Assembly (NCBI GenBank): GCA_009782555.1
Contig: WRIV01000004.1
Coordinates: 1 to 64,000 of the forward strand
Direction of reading: 5' to 3'
From: Treponema sp.
Lineage (GTDB): Bacteria > Spirochaetota > Spirochaetia > Treponematales > Breznakiellaceae
DNA length: 64,000 nt
Position 1 is the first letter of the stretch. Each line of letters begins with the position of its first letter. Shown here one piece after another: positions 36,811 to 45,697 of this stretch. Made by a program: the position numbers and the translations under genes. The notes beneath the pieces were generated by a model. The model did not search any database and was not told where the DNA came from. It was given only the letters and a program-made list of their open reading frames with translations.

Positions 36811-37914
36811 TTCTGAATAAATCGACGGCACAAGATCCACGGTTTTGGTATATGCGTTAATTTGATAGCGGGCATAAAAATCTTCCAGGGCAGTTTGAAG
36901 TACAAAAGGTTTTGGATCTTCCAGGATGTGATTTGTTTTTAAGGCGGCGTTGATAAGAATTTCATGCACCCTTTGCCAGGCTAGGGCATAGCAGAAACTA
37001 ACATCCGCATTCAGGATCAATCCCTGTTCGGTGGTGGAAGTATGGTAGTTGATGATACTGGATGTAAGGACCATGCTGTTGGGAAAAGTTACATATTCGT
37101 TTTTGTGGGTTCGCAGCCGGATAATAACCGGAGACTTCTCCACCACAAAACCCGTAACATTTTGAATTTGAATTCGGTCGCCTAGTTTAAAGGGCCGCAT
37201 ATAGGTAAGGACCAGTCCCGCCACCAGGTTGCCTATGGCAGAACTTGAGCCAAATGAAATGACAATACCAACAAAGACTGAAACACCCTGGAAGATCCGC
37301 GAATCCGCCCCGGGCAAATAAGGGTAGATCACCGCCACGGTAAAGGCGTAGATCAAAAAACGGAGTATGTTAAAGGTAGAATGGGCCCAGTCGGAATAAA
37401 AGCCGGGGATAATCAGCTTTCCCTTTTCAATCCGGGTGGCAAAAAATTTGAGGGACTGAATTATATACTTTGATGCGGCTATAAAAATAATGATAGTTAT
37501 CAGGTTGGGAATGTAGTGGTAGATTCCGGCAATGACCTTGTTGATGGGGGCAAGAAAATAACCCAATAAGGCATGGGCCAGATGGGATGTGGGTTCAAAG
37601 AGACTAAAGATCAGGGGAATCGTAAGAAAAAGCTGAATGCCGATTACCATCCATTTTAGAATTTTGATGCTGGAGTATATCGCCCCCGGTATTTGAGCGG
37701 CTTCCAGGATGCGAATTTTCTTAATGGTTAGATTAGGAGAATATTTTTTTACCAGAAAAACGGCTTTCTTCTGAAGCCAGCGAAAGAAGATTACAACCAG
37801 CCAAAGCAGGATACTCTGAACAATTATAAATCCCGCTGCAATACCCAGTCTTATGGTCAGGCTGAGTGTTGAAACATCTCCGGAAATCATAGACGACAGA
37901 TTTTTCCAGTTCAT
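36712..37914 (-). CDS. MscS-family mechanosensitive channel
   Basis: A 400-residue inner-membrane channel of the small-conductance type, which opens on osmotic downshock. Several membrane helices occupy the first 200 residues; the pore-lining TM3 and first beta segment are recognisable as VFVGIVISFGSSSAIGNLVAG followed by MRPFKLGDRIQI, then VTFPNSMVLTSSIINY of the beta domain. A C-terminal MscS alpha/beta domain completes it. A promoter-like CTGGCA/18/TATACT lies at 37928-37957 (minus). It sits inside the sugar-alcohol locus in the opposite direction to GutM. Confidence 0.9.
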   Translation of the reverse strand: MNWKNLSSMISGDVSTLSLTIRLGIAAGFIIVQSILLWLVVIFFRWLQKKAVFLVKKYSPNLTIKKIRILEAAQIPGAIYSSIKILKWMVIGIQLFLTIPLIFSLFEPTSHLAHALLGYFLAPINKVIAGIYHYIPNLITIIIFIAASKYIIQSLKFFATRIEKGKLIIPGFYSDWAHSTFNILRFLIYAFTVAVIYPYLPGADSRIFQGVSVFVGIVISFGSSSAIGNLVAGLVLTYMRPFKLGDRIQIQNVTGFVVEKSPVIIRLRTHKNEYVTFPNSMVLTSSIINYHTSTTEQGLILNADVSFCYALAWQRVHEILINAALKTNHILEDPKPFVLQTALEDFYARYQINAYTKTVDLVPSIYSELFENIQNGFKEAGLDMTAAHFRINMVDDRRSG

Positions 37915-37970
37915 ATGGATCTGTAAAAGTATATCCTAAGGGAGGTATTTTTGCCAGACCGTATTATCCG

Positions 37971-39122
37971 CTATCCAACAGATTCCCGGAAAATCTGTCC
38001 AATTTCTTCCTGGTTCGGCTTAATATAGGTATTGGCGGCGTTTTTCATGGGCTGTGCACTCCAGGCGGAAAGCTCCGTTTTGTTCGCTTTTTCCCGGATC
38101 CCCAGCAGTCTTTCCAGCAGATCAAAAAACCGTTCCATATCCATCCCCAGAGCGGCGGAAAGGCCGGGTATCCTCGGTGCTATAGAGGGGTCTTTTTTTT
38201 CTTTTTCCCGGCACAGGGAAAGGAAGCTTTTTATTAACAGGCCGTTTGCCCTGCCGTGGGCGGTATCCCAATTAGCCGTAAAGTAATAACCCATAGAATG
38301 GGGGAGGGCCGTTCCCGACTGGGCGATCACCATGCCGGCCAGAGAAGAAGCCAGGAGGAGTTTTTCCCGTTTTTCAGCGGAAAAAGCCGATGGTTCTGAG
38401 GGAAACGAAAGCAGATCATCCATGCAGTCCATGATCATGGCGATGCTTTCCCGGGCCAGGATATTGCTAAGGTAGTTTGTTCGCAGGGTAAGCATCCCTT
38501 CAATCGCATGGGACAGGGCATCCAGGGTGGTGTTCACCGTGATATTCCGTCCAAGCCACAACAGGTACTTTGCGTCCAAAAAGGCAAAGCGGGAAAAAAA
38601 CAGGGGAGAAGCGATGGAACGTTTTGCGGGGCCTCCGGCTCTGGGCGTTTTGCCGTCTGCTTCGGTGGTGTCCATCAACACCGAATAATGTGTGGTTTCC
38701 GAGCCGGTACCGGCGGTTGTTGGAATGGCCGCCAGGGGCAGGGCCGCGGCAAAAGATGAGTTAAACAATTCTTCTTTGGAAATTTTATTTACCGCCAGCA
38801 CTGCTGCGGCCTTGGCAGCATCCATGGGGGAACCGCCGCCGATGGACAATACAAAGTCACAGCCCGTGGTTTTGGCAAGGTTTCCCGCTTCAAAGGCACA
38901 GGTATCGGTGGGGTTCTCCATCACCTGATCATACAAAACATGGTCCTGGCCGTTTGCTTCCAGGGCTTTTGCTGCATCGGCGTAGGCGCCGTTCTTTCGG
39001 GCGGAATTTTTCCCCATTACTATCAATGCCTTTTTTCCCAGAGGAGAGAGAAGTGATCGCTGTTCGATAACGCAATTTTCACCCAGGAGAAGCCGGGCCG
39101 GCATCAGATAATCCAGTTTCAT
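37971..39122 (-). CDS. Iron-containing alcohol dehydrogenase
   Basis: A 383-residue group III NAD(P)-dependent dehydrogenase. The nucleotide loop SIGGGSPMDAAKA and the PTTAGTGSETTHYSV motif are typical; the metal site is built from the Asp and His of TLDALSHAIEG (about 197-207), the HSMGYYF His and the WDTAHGRANG His. Substrate may be a sugar alcohol or short alcohol; the neighbouring DeoR regulator and the GutM locus favour a polyol. The promoter proposed at 39129-39157 puts the transcript start at the ATG. Confidence 0.88.
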   Translation of the reverse strand: MKLDYLMPARLLLGENCVIEQRSLLSPLGKKALIVMGKNSARKNGAYADAAKALEANGQDHVLYDQVMENPTDTCAFEAGNLAKTTGCDFVLSIGGGSPMDAAKAAAVLAVNKISKEELFNSSFAAALPLAAIPTTAGTGSETTHYSVLMDTTEADGKTPRAGGPAKRSIASPLFFSRFAFLDAKYLLWLGRNITVNTTLDALSHAIEGMLTLRTNYLSNILARESIAMIMDCMDDLLSFPSEPSAFSAEKREKLLLASSLAGMVIAQSGTALPHSMGYYFTANWDTAHGRANGLLIKSFLSLCREKEKKDPSIAPRIPGLSAALGMDMERFFDLLERLLGIREKANKTELSAWSAQPMKNAANTYIKPNQEEIGQIFRESVG

Positions 39123-39128
39123 ACTAAA

Positions 39129-39157
39129 AGAATACTTCCAGCCCGGGAAAAGGGCAA
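39129..39157 (-). promoter_or_regulatory. Candidate start-proximal promoter of the iron alcohol dehydrogenase
   Basis: On the minus strand TTGCCC (39152-39157), a 17-bp spacer and TATTCT (39129-39134), which ends six bases before the ATG at 39122. No Shine-Dalgarno is present between. Confidence 0.4.
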
Positions 39158-39205
39158 TACGGAAGGAGTTAATTTCTTTTCGCTAAAAAAATAGTTTGCT
39201 GCCTC

Positions 39206-40000
39206 TTAGCTCGCTTTTTTGCACCCCTGGGTTTCAGTTTCGAGGATCCCGCTGCTGGGGACCTTGTGGACACCTACATTTTTTTCCCGAAGGATCGTTT
39301 CCATTTTTGGCAGGATCTTGTCGTCGGTAAAAACCGCCGAAACTTCTTCAGCCCGCACAAGCCTTTCCGATCCTTGACGGAGAAATTTATCCGAATCGGC
39401 AAGGATGATTACCTGTTTTGCCTGCTGTGCCATATTCCGGGCAGTCTGTGTCCGCAGATGATCCCGTCCAGTAAAACCATATTTTTCGGTAAAGCCATCA
39501 GTTCCCATAAAAAATTTGTCGGAAATAAAGATTTCGGCCCCTTTGCTGGTTATAGATCCAACGAGTACCTGGGAACTATTCTGGTATTCACCTCCTAAAA
39601 GAAATACCCTGGCATAAGGAGCATGCCGGATGTGGCCGGCAATAAATGCCGAGTTGGTGATGATAGTAATCTGTTTATGGTTGGCTAACTCTTCCGCCAG
39701 CAGGGCGCAGCAGGATCCGGACCCGATCATTATCGTTTCTCCGTCTTCTACCATTTCCGCCGCAGCTTTGGCTATGCGCCGTTTTATATCGTAGTTAACC
39801 GCCATCCAGTCGCCAATGTCTTCATTTGAACCGAATTGGGCGTACCCATACCTGCGTTTGACAGCGTTTTTCTTTTCCAGATAATTCAGGTCCTTGCGGA
39901 TGGTTACCTGGGAAACATCCAGTGTTTTCGCCAGGGCGCTTATTTCCACACGCTGATTTTCTGCCAGGATTTTCAGAATTCTGTTCTGTCGTTCAGTCAT
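39206..40000 (-). CDS. DeoR-family transcriptional regulator
   Basis: A 264-residue sugar-type repressor with an N-terminal winged helix-turn-helix (VEISALAKTLDVSQVTIRKDLNYLEKK, about 18-44) and a C-terminal DeoR sugar-phosphate sensor domain (TIMIGSGSCCALLAEEL ... TIITNSAFIAG ... GTDGFTEKYGF). A Cys pair GSCC replaces the more common GSTT-type start of the sensor. GGAG lies nine bases before the ATG at 40000. As the E. coli glucitol operon uses GutM with the DeoR-type SrlR, this is the likely regulator of the GutM/COG4091/dehydrogenase group. Confidence 0.9.
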   Translation of the reverse strand: MTERQNRILKILAENQRVEISALAKTLDVSQVTIRKDLNYLEKKNAVKRRYGYAQFGSNEDIGDWMAVNYDIKRRIAKAAAEMVEDGETIMIGSGSCCALLAEELANHKQITIITNSAFIAGHIRHAPYARVFLLGGEYQNSSQVLVGSITSKGAEIFISDKFFMGTDGFTEKYGFTGRDHLRTQTARNMAQQAKQVIILADSDKFLRQGSERLVRAEEVSAVFTDDKILPKMETILREKNVGVHKVPSSGILETETQGCKKAS

Positions 40001-40044
40001 GGCAAAGTCTCCATTTTTCTTGCAGTGAAAGTATTTATGAATTT

Positions 40045-40072
40045 AAGATACGAAAATAAAATTAAAAGTCAA
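40045..40072 (-). promoter_or_regulatory. Candidate promoter of the DeoR-family gene
   Basis: On the minus strand TTGACT (40067-40072), a 16-bp AT-rich spacer and TATCTT (40045-40050). The leader of about 40 nt includes the GGAG ribosome-binding site. Confidence 0.45.
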
Positions 40073-40086
40073 GCAAATTTAACTTT

Positions 40087-40698
40087 TTATTGATTAAACA
40101 GATTGGTAGTACCGGTGCGCCATTCTTCCATTGCTTCCAGAACGATCTTTTCCGCTTCGATCCAGGAATCAGCCCGGGGACCGGGAAGGTTCCTGTTGGT
40201 GGAGTTGGAAAACACGATGGTCTTCTGGCCCTGCTCCCTTAATTGGACTATGTTCTGGGGAGCATCATCGATGTAAACATGGGCGCCTACCGCCACTTTG
40301 TCATTCATAAAACAAATATCCCAGTAGGGAATGTCGTAGTTGTCAAGCCAGTCCACAGTCTGGGTAATGCTGGTCTTGTGGGAATATTTTAAAAACAGCC
40401 GGTGGGTGATGATGCGTATCCTTACTCCCCGGCTCGAAAGTTTTCGCAGCGTTCCCGGAGCATTCTTGATGGGAGGCATATCCCGAAACAGACTGCGCTG
40501 GGTTACGGCAAAACGGTGGAGCCTGTCATAGCCGCCGTGTTTTGCAATGTCCCATTCATCCAGGCCAAAGCTTACATCCTCTGTCAGAGCTTTTTCCGGT
40601 TTATTCAGCCATTCGGCGGCAATCTTCCGCATGGCGCCGTAAAAGTCTCCCACCACGCCGTCCAGATCCACTCCAAGGATAAAACTGCTTTCGTCCAA
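40087..40698 (-). CDS. 5'-nucleotidase, deoxy type C (HAD superfamily)
   Basis: A 203-residue HAD-fold phosphatase of the NT5C family. The phosphorylation loop LGVDLDGVVGDF (nucleophile and acid Asp) lies at the N-terminus, ITHR is motif II, and IDDAP is motif IV. It likely hydrolyses nucleoside monophosphates, though members of the family are diverse. The TTG start at 40698 follows GGAGGA. It is 15 bases after glgX on the same strand, so the two are probably co-transcribed. Confidence 0.8.
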   Translation of the reverse strand: MDESSFILGVDLDGVVGDFYGAMRKIAAEWLNKPEKALTEDVSFGLDEWDIAKHGGYDRLHRFAVTQRSLFRDMPPIKNAPGTLRKLSSRGVRIRIITHRLFLKYSHKTSITQTVDWLDNYDIPYWDICFMNDKVAVGAHVYIDDAPQNIVQLREQGQKTIVFSNSTNRNLPGPRADSWIEAEKIVLEAMEEWRTGTTNLFNQ

Positions 40699-40713
40699 AA
40701 GATCCTCCAGGTA

Positions 40714-42870
40714 TTATGAATCATGTTGTTTTGAGATAAGAATCACCATGCTCCGGGCCTGTACGGTATAGCGATCAGGATAAGCAAGATCCTTTTCAGT
40801 CCCCGGCAAGAGAATATCTTCGGGGCTGGGCAAGGCTGTGTCTACCGACCTGACCCAACGCTTTCCTGCCAGGGGTGTGCAGACGGAAAACAACGTCCTT
40901 TTGCTGCCCGCATTGAACATGATAAAAAAATCGTTGTCATCTTTGTCTGCAAGAATTTCCGCCCTGCTTCCATCCATCCGCAGGGCCATACAATAGCCGA
41001 TAGTGTCCCATTCCGGGGTTTTTCCCAATGCGTCAAACCAGGTAATATCAGGGATGGCATTATAATTTCCGTTCCGGCCTGTATAAAATTCAGGCCGCAT
41101 AAAACCGTGGTGCCGGAGCCTAAAGGCAATTATCTCTTTGACAAAACGGTAGAGGCCTTTGTTCTTTTCCAAGAGGGACCAGTCGTACCAGGAAATTTTG
41201 TTATCCTGGCAATATGCGTTGTTGTTGCCCCCCTGAGTACGGCCCATTTCGTCCCCCCCCAGGATCATGGGGGTTCCCAGGGAGATCATCATGGTGGTGA
41301 TATAATTCTTTAAGAGCCGTTTTCTGGTTTGTTTTATCATCATATCAATCGTAACGCCCTCTTCGCCGTTGTTGCAGCTGCAGTTGTTATCGCTGCCATC
41401 CCGGTTTTCCTCACCGTTATCTTCGTTGTGCTTGTGGTTATAGGAAACCATATCCTGCAGGGTAAATCCATCGTGGCTGGTAATAAAGTTGATGGAATGG
41501 AAGGGCTTCCTTCCGTCCCTTAAGTAGAGGTCACTGGAACCGGAAATCCTCGTGGCAAGATGCCGGGTTTGGCCGGGATCCTGCCGCCAATAAAGCCGCA
41601 CATCGTCCCGATAGCGGTCGTTCCATTCCGCCCAGCGTCCGCCGGGGAACCAGCCCACCTGGTAAGCACCGCCGGCATCCCAGGCTTCGGCGATGATCTT
41701 TGTGTGGCTTAATACGGGATCCTCGGCAATTAGTTCCAAGGTGGGGGGATTTTCCATCAGGCGTCCCTGTTGATCCCGGCCCAGGATGGACCCCAGATCA
41801 AAGCGGAATCCGTCGACATGCATTTCCGATACCCAGTAGTGCAGACAGTCAATAATAAACTGCCGAACCACCGGATGATTACAGTTCATGGTATTGCCGC
41901 ACCCCGAATAATTTTGATAATAACGGCGGTTTTCGTTCAGGATATAATAAATTTGATTGTCCAGCCCCCGGAAAGAAAAGGTTGGTCCCATTTCGTTCCC
42001 CTCTGCGGTATGGTTAAAGACAATATCCAAAATCACCTCCAGCCCCGCCTTGTGGAGTTCCCGGACCATGGTTTTAAATTCCCTCACCTGGCCGCCGGGA
42101 CTGGAATCGGATGAGTAGGATCCCTTTGGAGCAAAAAATGCTGCTGTTGAGTACCCCCAGTAATTAACCAGCCATTCTCCTGTCCGGGTATTTAACCGGG
42201 GGAACTCCTTGTCGTTAAATTCCTGGAGGGGGAGAAACTCCAGACTGGTGATCCCTAGGTCCTTAAAGAAAGGAATTTTTTCTATCACCCCCTGATAGGT
42301 TCCCTTGTGTTCTATTCCGGAATCTGGGTGGGCAGTAAGCCCCTTAATATGGGTTTCGTAAAGAATGCTGAACCGCAGGGGGTAGTTAAGGGGCCGGTCT
42401 CCCTGCCAGTCAAAGTCGTCGTTTACCACAATACAGCGGGGCTGGTTGTCGAGATTGTCTTTCTGTGAAAAGGAAAGATCTATTGCCGGATCGGATGGAT
42501 CATATCCCAGAGAAGCGCCTATGTTCCATTCACTTAAACTGGTCAGGGCCTTTGCATAGGGATCGATTAAACTCTTGTGTGGATTAAACCGTAGTCCCTC
42601 TTCAGGGATATAGGGGCCATTTACCTTGTATAGATAACAGTTTCCTTCGGTAATGCCGTTTACATGACAATGCCAAATATCACCGCTTTTGTTTTTTTCG
42701 CTGTCAAGTTTTATTATTTTATAGGGACTGTTTTTTTCGGCGTTTTCAAACAGAACAATGGTTACTTCTTCCGCATGACGGGAAAATAGGGAAAAATTTA
42801 CCCCACGTCCGGTAAGGGTTGCGCCCAAAGGCAGCGCCTTTCCGGTTTCAACCACATAATCAGCGGCCAT
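40714..42870 (-). CDS. glgX: Glycogen debranching enzyme GlgX
   Basis: Isoamylase-type alpha-1,6-glucosidase that trims phosphorylase-limited branches of glycogen. The 718 residues show an N-terminal E-set (CBM48) domain, the (beta/alpha)8 GH13 core with VDGFRFDLGS (nucleophile Asp), KIIAEAWD (acid Glu) and FITSHDGFTL (stabilising Asp), and a C-terminal beta domain. There is no Shine-Dalgarno before the ATG at 42870; the promoter ends six bases away. Together with glgC (7677-8948) it supports glycogen storage. Confidence 0.94.
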   Translation of the reverse strand: MAADYVVETGKALPLGATLTGRGVNFSLFSRHAEEVTIVLFENAEKNSPYKIIKLDSEKNKSGDIWHCHVNGITEGNCYLYKVNGPYIPEEGLRFNPHKSLIDPYAKALTSLSEWNIGASLGYDPSDPAIDLSFSQKDNLDNQPRCIVVNDDFDWQGDRPLNYPLRFSILYETHIKGLTAHPDSGIEHKGTYQGVIEKIPFFKDLGITSLEFLPLQEFNDKEFPRLNTRTGEWLVNYWGYSTAAFFAPKGSYSSDSSPGGQVREFKTMVRELHKAGLEVILDIVFNHTAEGNEMGPTFSFRGLDNQIYYILNENRRYYQNYSGCGNTMNCNHPVVRQFIIDCLHYWVSEMHVDGFRFDLGSILGRDQQGRLMENPPTLELIAEDPVLSHTKIIAEAWDAGGAYQVGWFPGGRWAEWNDRYRDDVRLYWRQDPGQTRHLATRISGSSDLYLRDGRKPFHSINFITSHDGFTLQDMVSYNHKHNEDNGEENRDGSDNNCSCNNGEEGVTIDMMIKQTRKRLLKNYITTMMISLGTPMILGGDEMGRTQGGNNNAYCQDNKISWYDWSLLEKNKGLYRFVKEIIAFRLRHHGFMRPEFYTGRNGNYNAIPDITWFDALGKTPEWDTIGYCMALRMDGSRAEILADKDDNDFFIMFNAGSKRTLFSVCTPLAGKRWVRSVDTALPSPEDILLPGTEKDLAYPDRYTVQARSMVILISKQHDS

Positions 42871-42876
42871 GCAGAA

Positions 42877-42906
42877 AGTTTACCATAGAAGAACAAACGA
42901 TGTCCA
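42877..42906 (-). promoter_or_regulatory. Candidate start-proximal promoter of glgX
   Basis: On the minus strand TGGACA (42901-42906, five of six consensus bases), an 18-bp spacer and TAAACT (42877-42882). The -10 box ends six bases before the ATG at 42870, so the transcript would begin at the start codon. Confidence 0.45.
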
Positions 42907-42991
42907 TGCAGCAATATTACCTTTCAGGCTTGAGTTCTTTTTCATTCTGATCCATTATTTTTATGCTGTGAATACAGAGGAGGATCTAAAT

Positions 42992-43609
42992 ATGAAGGTA
43001 GTTGCCTTTAACGGAAGTCCCTATAACGATCGCGTGGTGGCAAAAGGGATTTCTGCAATGGCCGAAGTGCTGGCCAAAGAGGGTATAGAAGTTGAAGTAG
43101 TCCATGTGGGAAATAAATCTATCCATGGCTGTATGGACTGCTGGAAATGCAGGGAATTAAAACATTGTGTAATAACAAACGATCCTGTTAATGAATCGTT
43201 GGAAAAAATACTGGCCGCCGACGGCGTAATCCTGGGAAGCCCCGTATATTACGGCGGAATAGCCGGGACCTTTAAGTGCTTTCTGGACCGCATCTTTTTT
43301 CCCGGTTTGGATATGCAATACAAGGTTGGAGCCAGCGTTATTGCCCTCCGGCGGACCGGAGGCATTGCTACTTTTCACCAGGTGAATAACTATTTTAACC
43401 TGGCCCAGATGATCATTACCCCCGGCATTTACTGGAATGTGATCCATGGAATGAACCAGGAAGAAGTGCTGCAAGATGAAGAAGGAATGCGTGTAATGGA
43501 AATTCAGGCCCGAAACATGGCCTGGCTCCTTAAAACGCTGGAAGCGGGAAAAAAGAATATACCGTTACCAAATCCTATGCAGCGTGTAAGGACCAATTTT
43601 ATCCACTAG
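42992..43609 (+). CDS. Flavodoxin-like NADPH-dependent FMN reductase
   Basis: A 205-residue flavoprotein. The FMN-binding loop VVAFNGSPYND opens the protein, and GSPVYYGGIAGTFKCFLDRIF is the second flavin-contact region with the typical iron-sulfur-flavoprotein-type Cys segment CMDCWKC at about residues 44-50. It may reduce quinones, metals or other small acceptors with NAD(P)H. AGAGGAGGAT before 42992 sets the start and rejects the 41-codon extension. It converges with the sugar transporter operon. Confidence 0.85.
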   Translation: MKVVAFNGSPYNDRVVAKGISAMAEVLAKEGIEVEVVHVGNKSIHGCMDCWKCRELKHCVITNDPVNESLEKILAADGVILGSPVYYGGIAGTFKCFLDRIFFPGLDMQYKVGASVIALRRTGGIATFHQVNNYFNLAQMIITPGIYWNVIHGMNQEEVLQDEEGMRVMEIQARNMAWLLKTLEAGKKNIPLPNPMQRVRTNFIH

Positions 43610-43619
43610 AAATTCAAAA

Positions 43620-43642
43620 AACCCCGGTTTTCAGCCGGGGTT
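43620..43642 (-). terminator. Rho-independent terminator of the sugar transporter operon
   Basis: The eight bases aaccccgg (43620-43627) pair with ccggggtt (43635-43642) around a 7-base loop. Reading on the minus strand the hairpin is followed by a run of six T, so it terminates the operon that ends with the binding protein; on the plus strand an A-run follows instead. Confidence 0.8.
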
Positions 43643-43686
43643 AAAAAGCAAGTTTTTTCAAGGACAAAACCTTGAGAAGGGCGCAG

Positions 43687-44619
43687 TTATTTAATGTCAG
43701 CGGCGTTTTCTTTGGTTGCCACGGTTACGCCGGTATCAATATTGCGCTGGACTGTCTTGTCGGCCAAGAGATCTACGCCGGCCTGAACGCCCTGGTATCC
43801 CATCTGATAGGGGTTTTGCACCATAGTAGCGTCGAGGACTCCCCGTTCAATAAGGGACTTTGTGTTGTCCGACCAGTCAAAGCCCACAAATCGGACGGTT
43901 CCGGCTTTTCCCGCTTGTTCAATACCGTTGCCTGCGCCGGTGGTGGAGCCTTCATTGCAGGCGTAAATTCCGGCCAGATCGGGGTTGGCGGTCATAAAGT
44001 CGGTGGCGATGTTGAGCGCCCGGGTGGCGTCTCCGTCTGAGTACTGTGTTCCAACGATGCTGATGCCGGGGTATTTCTCGGCCATCTGGGCCTTGAATTC
44101 ATTTTCACGGGTCAAGGTGGTTCCCGCTCCGGACTGGGCATTGATAATGGCAACCTTTCCCTGGCCATCAATTACTTTTGCCAATTCATCTGCTGCAAGC
44201 CGGGCAGCGGCGGCGTTATCGGTAAACAGGAATGCGTCGTAGTCTTCGGTATTGGCTCCGGAATCTACCAATATAACTTTGATCCCGGCGGCTTTGGCTT
44301 TTTCAATGCCGGGAACCAGCGCATCGGCATGCAGGGGGGCCAACATCAGCACATCAACCTGCAGGGTAATGGCATCTTCAATCAATTGCAGTTGAGCTGC
44401 CGCATCAACCTTGCCCACCTGCGGGGCACTCCAGGTAACCGTAACATTTTTCAGTTCCCTTGCCTTGTCTTGGGCACCGTTGTTCAGTTTGATCCAGTGT
44501 TCATCCATGGAATCCATGGTGATAAGGGCAATCTGGATGTTTCCGCTCTGGTCTCCACTTTTACAGGCTATTCCCGCCAGTGTGAGAACGCACAGTGCCA
44601 GTAAAGCGATTTTCCTCAT
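43687..44619 (-). CDS. rbsB: Periplasmic sugar-binding lipoprotein of a CUT2 ABC transporter
   Basis: A 310-residue substrate-binding protein of the ribose/galactose family. It starts with a lipoprotein signal peptide ending ...LAGIAC, the Cys at 19 being the likely lipid anchor (relaxed spirochaete lipobox). The mature part has the periplasmic-binding fold (IALITMDSMDEHWIKLNNG, ... VDSGANTEDYDAFLFTDN, ... VGFDWSDNTKSLIERG). The exact sugar cannot be told. AGGAGGAA precedes the ATG. It is the last gene of the operon, after a hairpin at 44645-44662. Confidence 0.87.
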   Translation of the reverse strand: MRKIALLALCVLTLAGIACKSGDQSGNIQIALITMDSMDEHWIKLNNGAQDKARELKNVTVTWSAPQVGKVDAAAQLQLIEDAITLQVDVLMLAPLHADALVPGIEKAKAAGIKVILVDSGANTEDYDAFLFTDNAAAARLAADELAKVIDGQGKVAIINAQSGAGTTLTRENEFKAQMAEKYPGISIVGTQYSDGDATRALNIATDFMTANPDLAGIYACNEGSTTGAGNGIEQAGKAGTVRFVGFDWSDNTKSLIERGVLDATMVQNPYQMGYQGVQAGVDLLADKTVQRNIDTGVTVATKENAADIK

Positions 44620-44644
44620 TATAATTTCCTCCTCGGTCTATTGT

Positions 44645-44662
44645 TGCTCCCTTAAGGGAGCA
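44645..44662. repeat. Intercistronic 18-bp palindrome between rbsC and rbsB
   Basis: tgctcccttaagggagca is a perfect palindrome and in RNA folds to a 7-bp GC-rich stem with a TTAA loop. It lies in the 56-base gap between permease and binding-protein genes. Such hairpins often protect the downstream message from 3' decay and let the binding protein be made in excess; no T-run follows, so it is not a classical terminator. Confidence 0.55.
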
Positions 44663-44675
44663 CTTAGTTAATATT

Positions 44676-45659
44676 TTAGTCTTTTCTGCGGATTTTGTCC
44701 AGAAACACCGAAGCGACAATAACCATGCCAATGATGATCTTCTGAATATAGGGGGTGATTCTTATAAGGTTTAAACCATTTCGGAGGATACCGATGATAA
44801 AGGCTCCCACGAAAGTTCCCGCAATGGATCCTTCGCCACCCATGGTGCTGGTCCCCCCGATAACCGAGGACGCCACCGCATCAAGTTCATAACCGTCTCC
44901 GGCCGCCGGCTGGGCGGTGATGATCCTTGCCGCCATGATAAGCCCCGCAAAGGCGGCGAGAAGTCCGGAGAACATATACACCGTCATCAGCACCCTGCGG
45001 GTGTTTACCCCCGAAAGCCGGGCGGCTTCAAAGTTGCTCCCCGTGGCATATATATGGCGTCCCAGTTTTGTCTTGGCAAGGATAAATCCAAAAGCGAATA
45101 TCAGCAGCAGCATGGTGATCACCGGGTTCGGAATACCAAAGGTTGAACCGGTCCCCCAGATGGTAAAACTCTTTGGAAGGTTACTGATTGGGATCGCCTG
45201 GGTGAGTGTAAATGAAAGTCCCCGGACAATGGTCATGGTTCCCAGGGTAGCGATAAACGGGGGAAGTTTTCCGAAGGCGATCAGTGTTCCGCTGACCGCT
45301 CCGGCGAAAGTCCCCGTTAAAAGTCCGGCGGCTATTGCCAGCGGTACGGGCAGGTTCGCCCTCATGCAAAGTCCGGCGGCCATTGCGGAAAGAGCGATAT
45401 TGGAACCAATGGAAAGATCGATGCCGCCGGTAATAAGCACATATGTCTGGCCGATGGCGATAATGGCGATGACTGCGGTCTGGGTAGCCACGGTAAGGAT
45501 ATTGTTAACGGAAAAGAAAAAAGGACTTAATACCGAAAAAACCAGCCCCAGCAGCAAAAGCCCGGATAATGTTGACAAAAATTGTTTTTGCGGTCTCGAT
45601 AATTTATCCAGAAGCCGGGAAAAAATTCCCTTTGATTCTTTTTTGCCAGCATCACTCAT
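44676..45659 (-). CDS. rbsC: CUT2 sugar ABC transporter permease
   Basis: A 327-residue inner-membrane protein of the RbsC/MglC family with about eight to ten helices. Conserved features are TYVLITGGIDLSIGSNIALSA and the ATG-containing cytoplasmic loop GRHIYATGSNFEAARLSGVN, which docks on the ATPase. AAGGGG precedes the ATG. It is downstream of rbsA by 38 bases. Confidence 0.93.
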   Translation of the reverse strand: MSDAGKKESKGIFSRLLDKLSRPQKQFLSTLSGLLLLGLVFSVLSPFFFSVNNILTVATQTAVIAIIAIGQTYVLITGGIDLSIGSNIALSAMAAGLCMRANLPVPLAIAAGLLTGTFAGAVSGTLIAFGKLPPFIATLGTMTIVRGLSFTLTQAIPISNLPKSFTIWGTGSTFGIPNPVITMLLLIFAFGFILAKTKLGRHIYATGSNFEAARLSGVNTRRVLMTVYMFSGLLAAFAGLIMAARIITAQPAAGDGYELDAVASSVIGGTSTMGGEGSIAGTFVGAFIIGILRNGLNLIRITPYIQKIIIGMVIVASVFLDKIRRKD

Positions 45660-45697
45660 AGCATACCCCTTCGCCTTTCATTCCTAACCATTATCCG

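Noticed and set aside
37951-38028. 25-codon frame behind a GGGAGG sequence between mscS and the iron dehydrogenase
   Set aside because: Very short, overlaps the dehydrogenase 3' end on the other strand and shows no similarity; the GGGAGG is probably chance.
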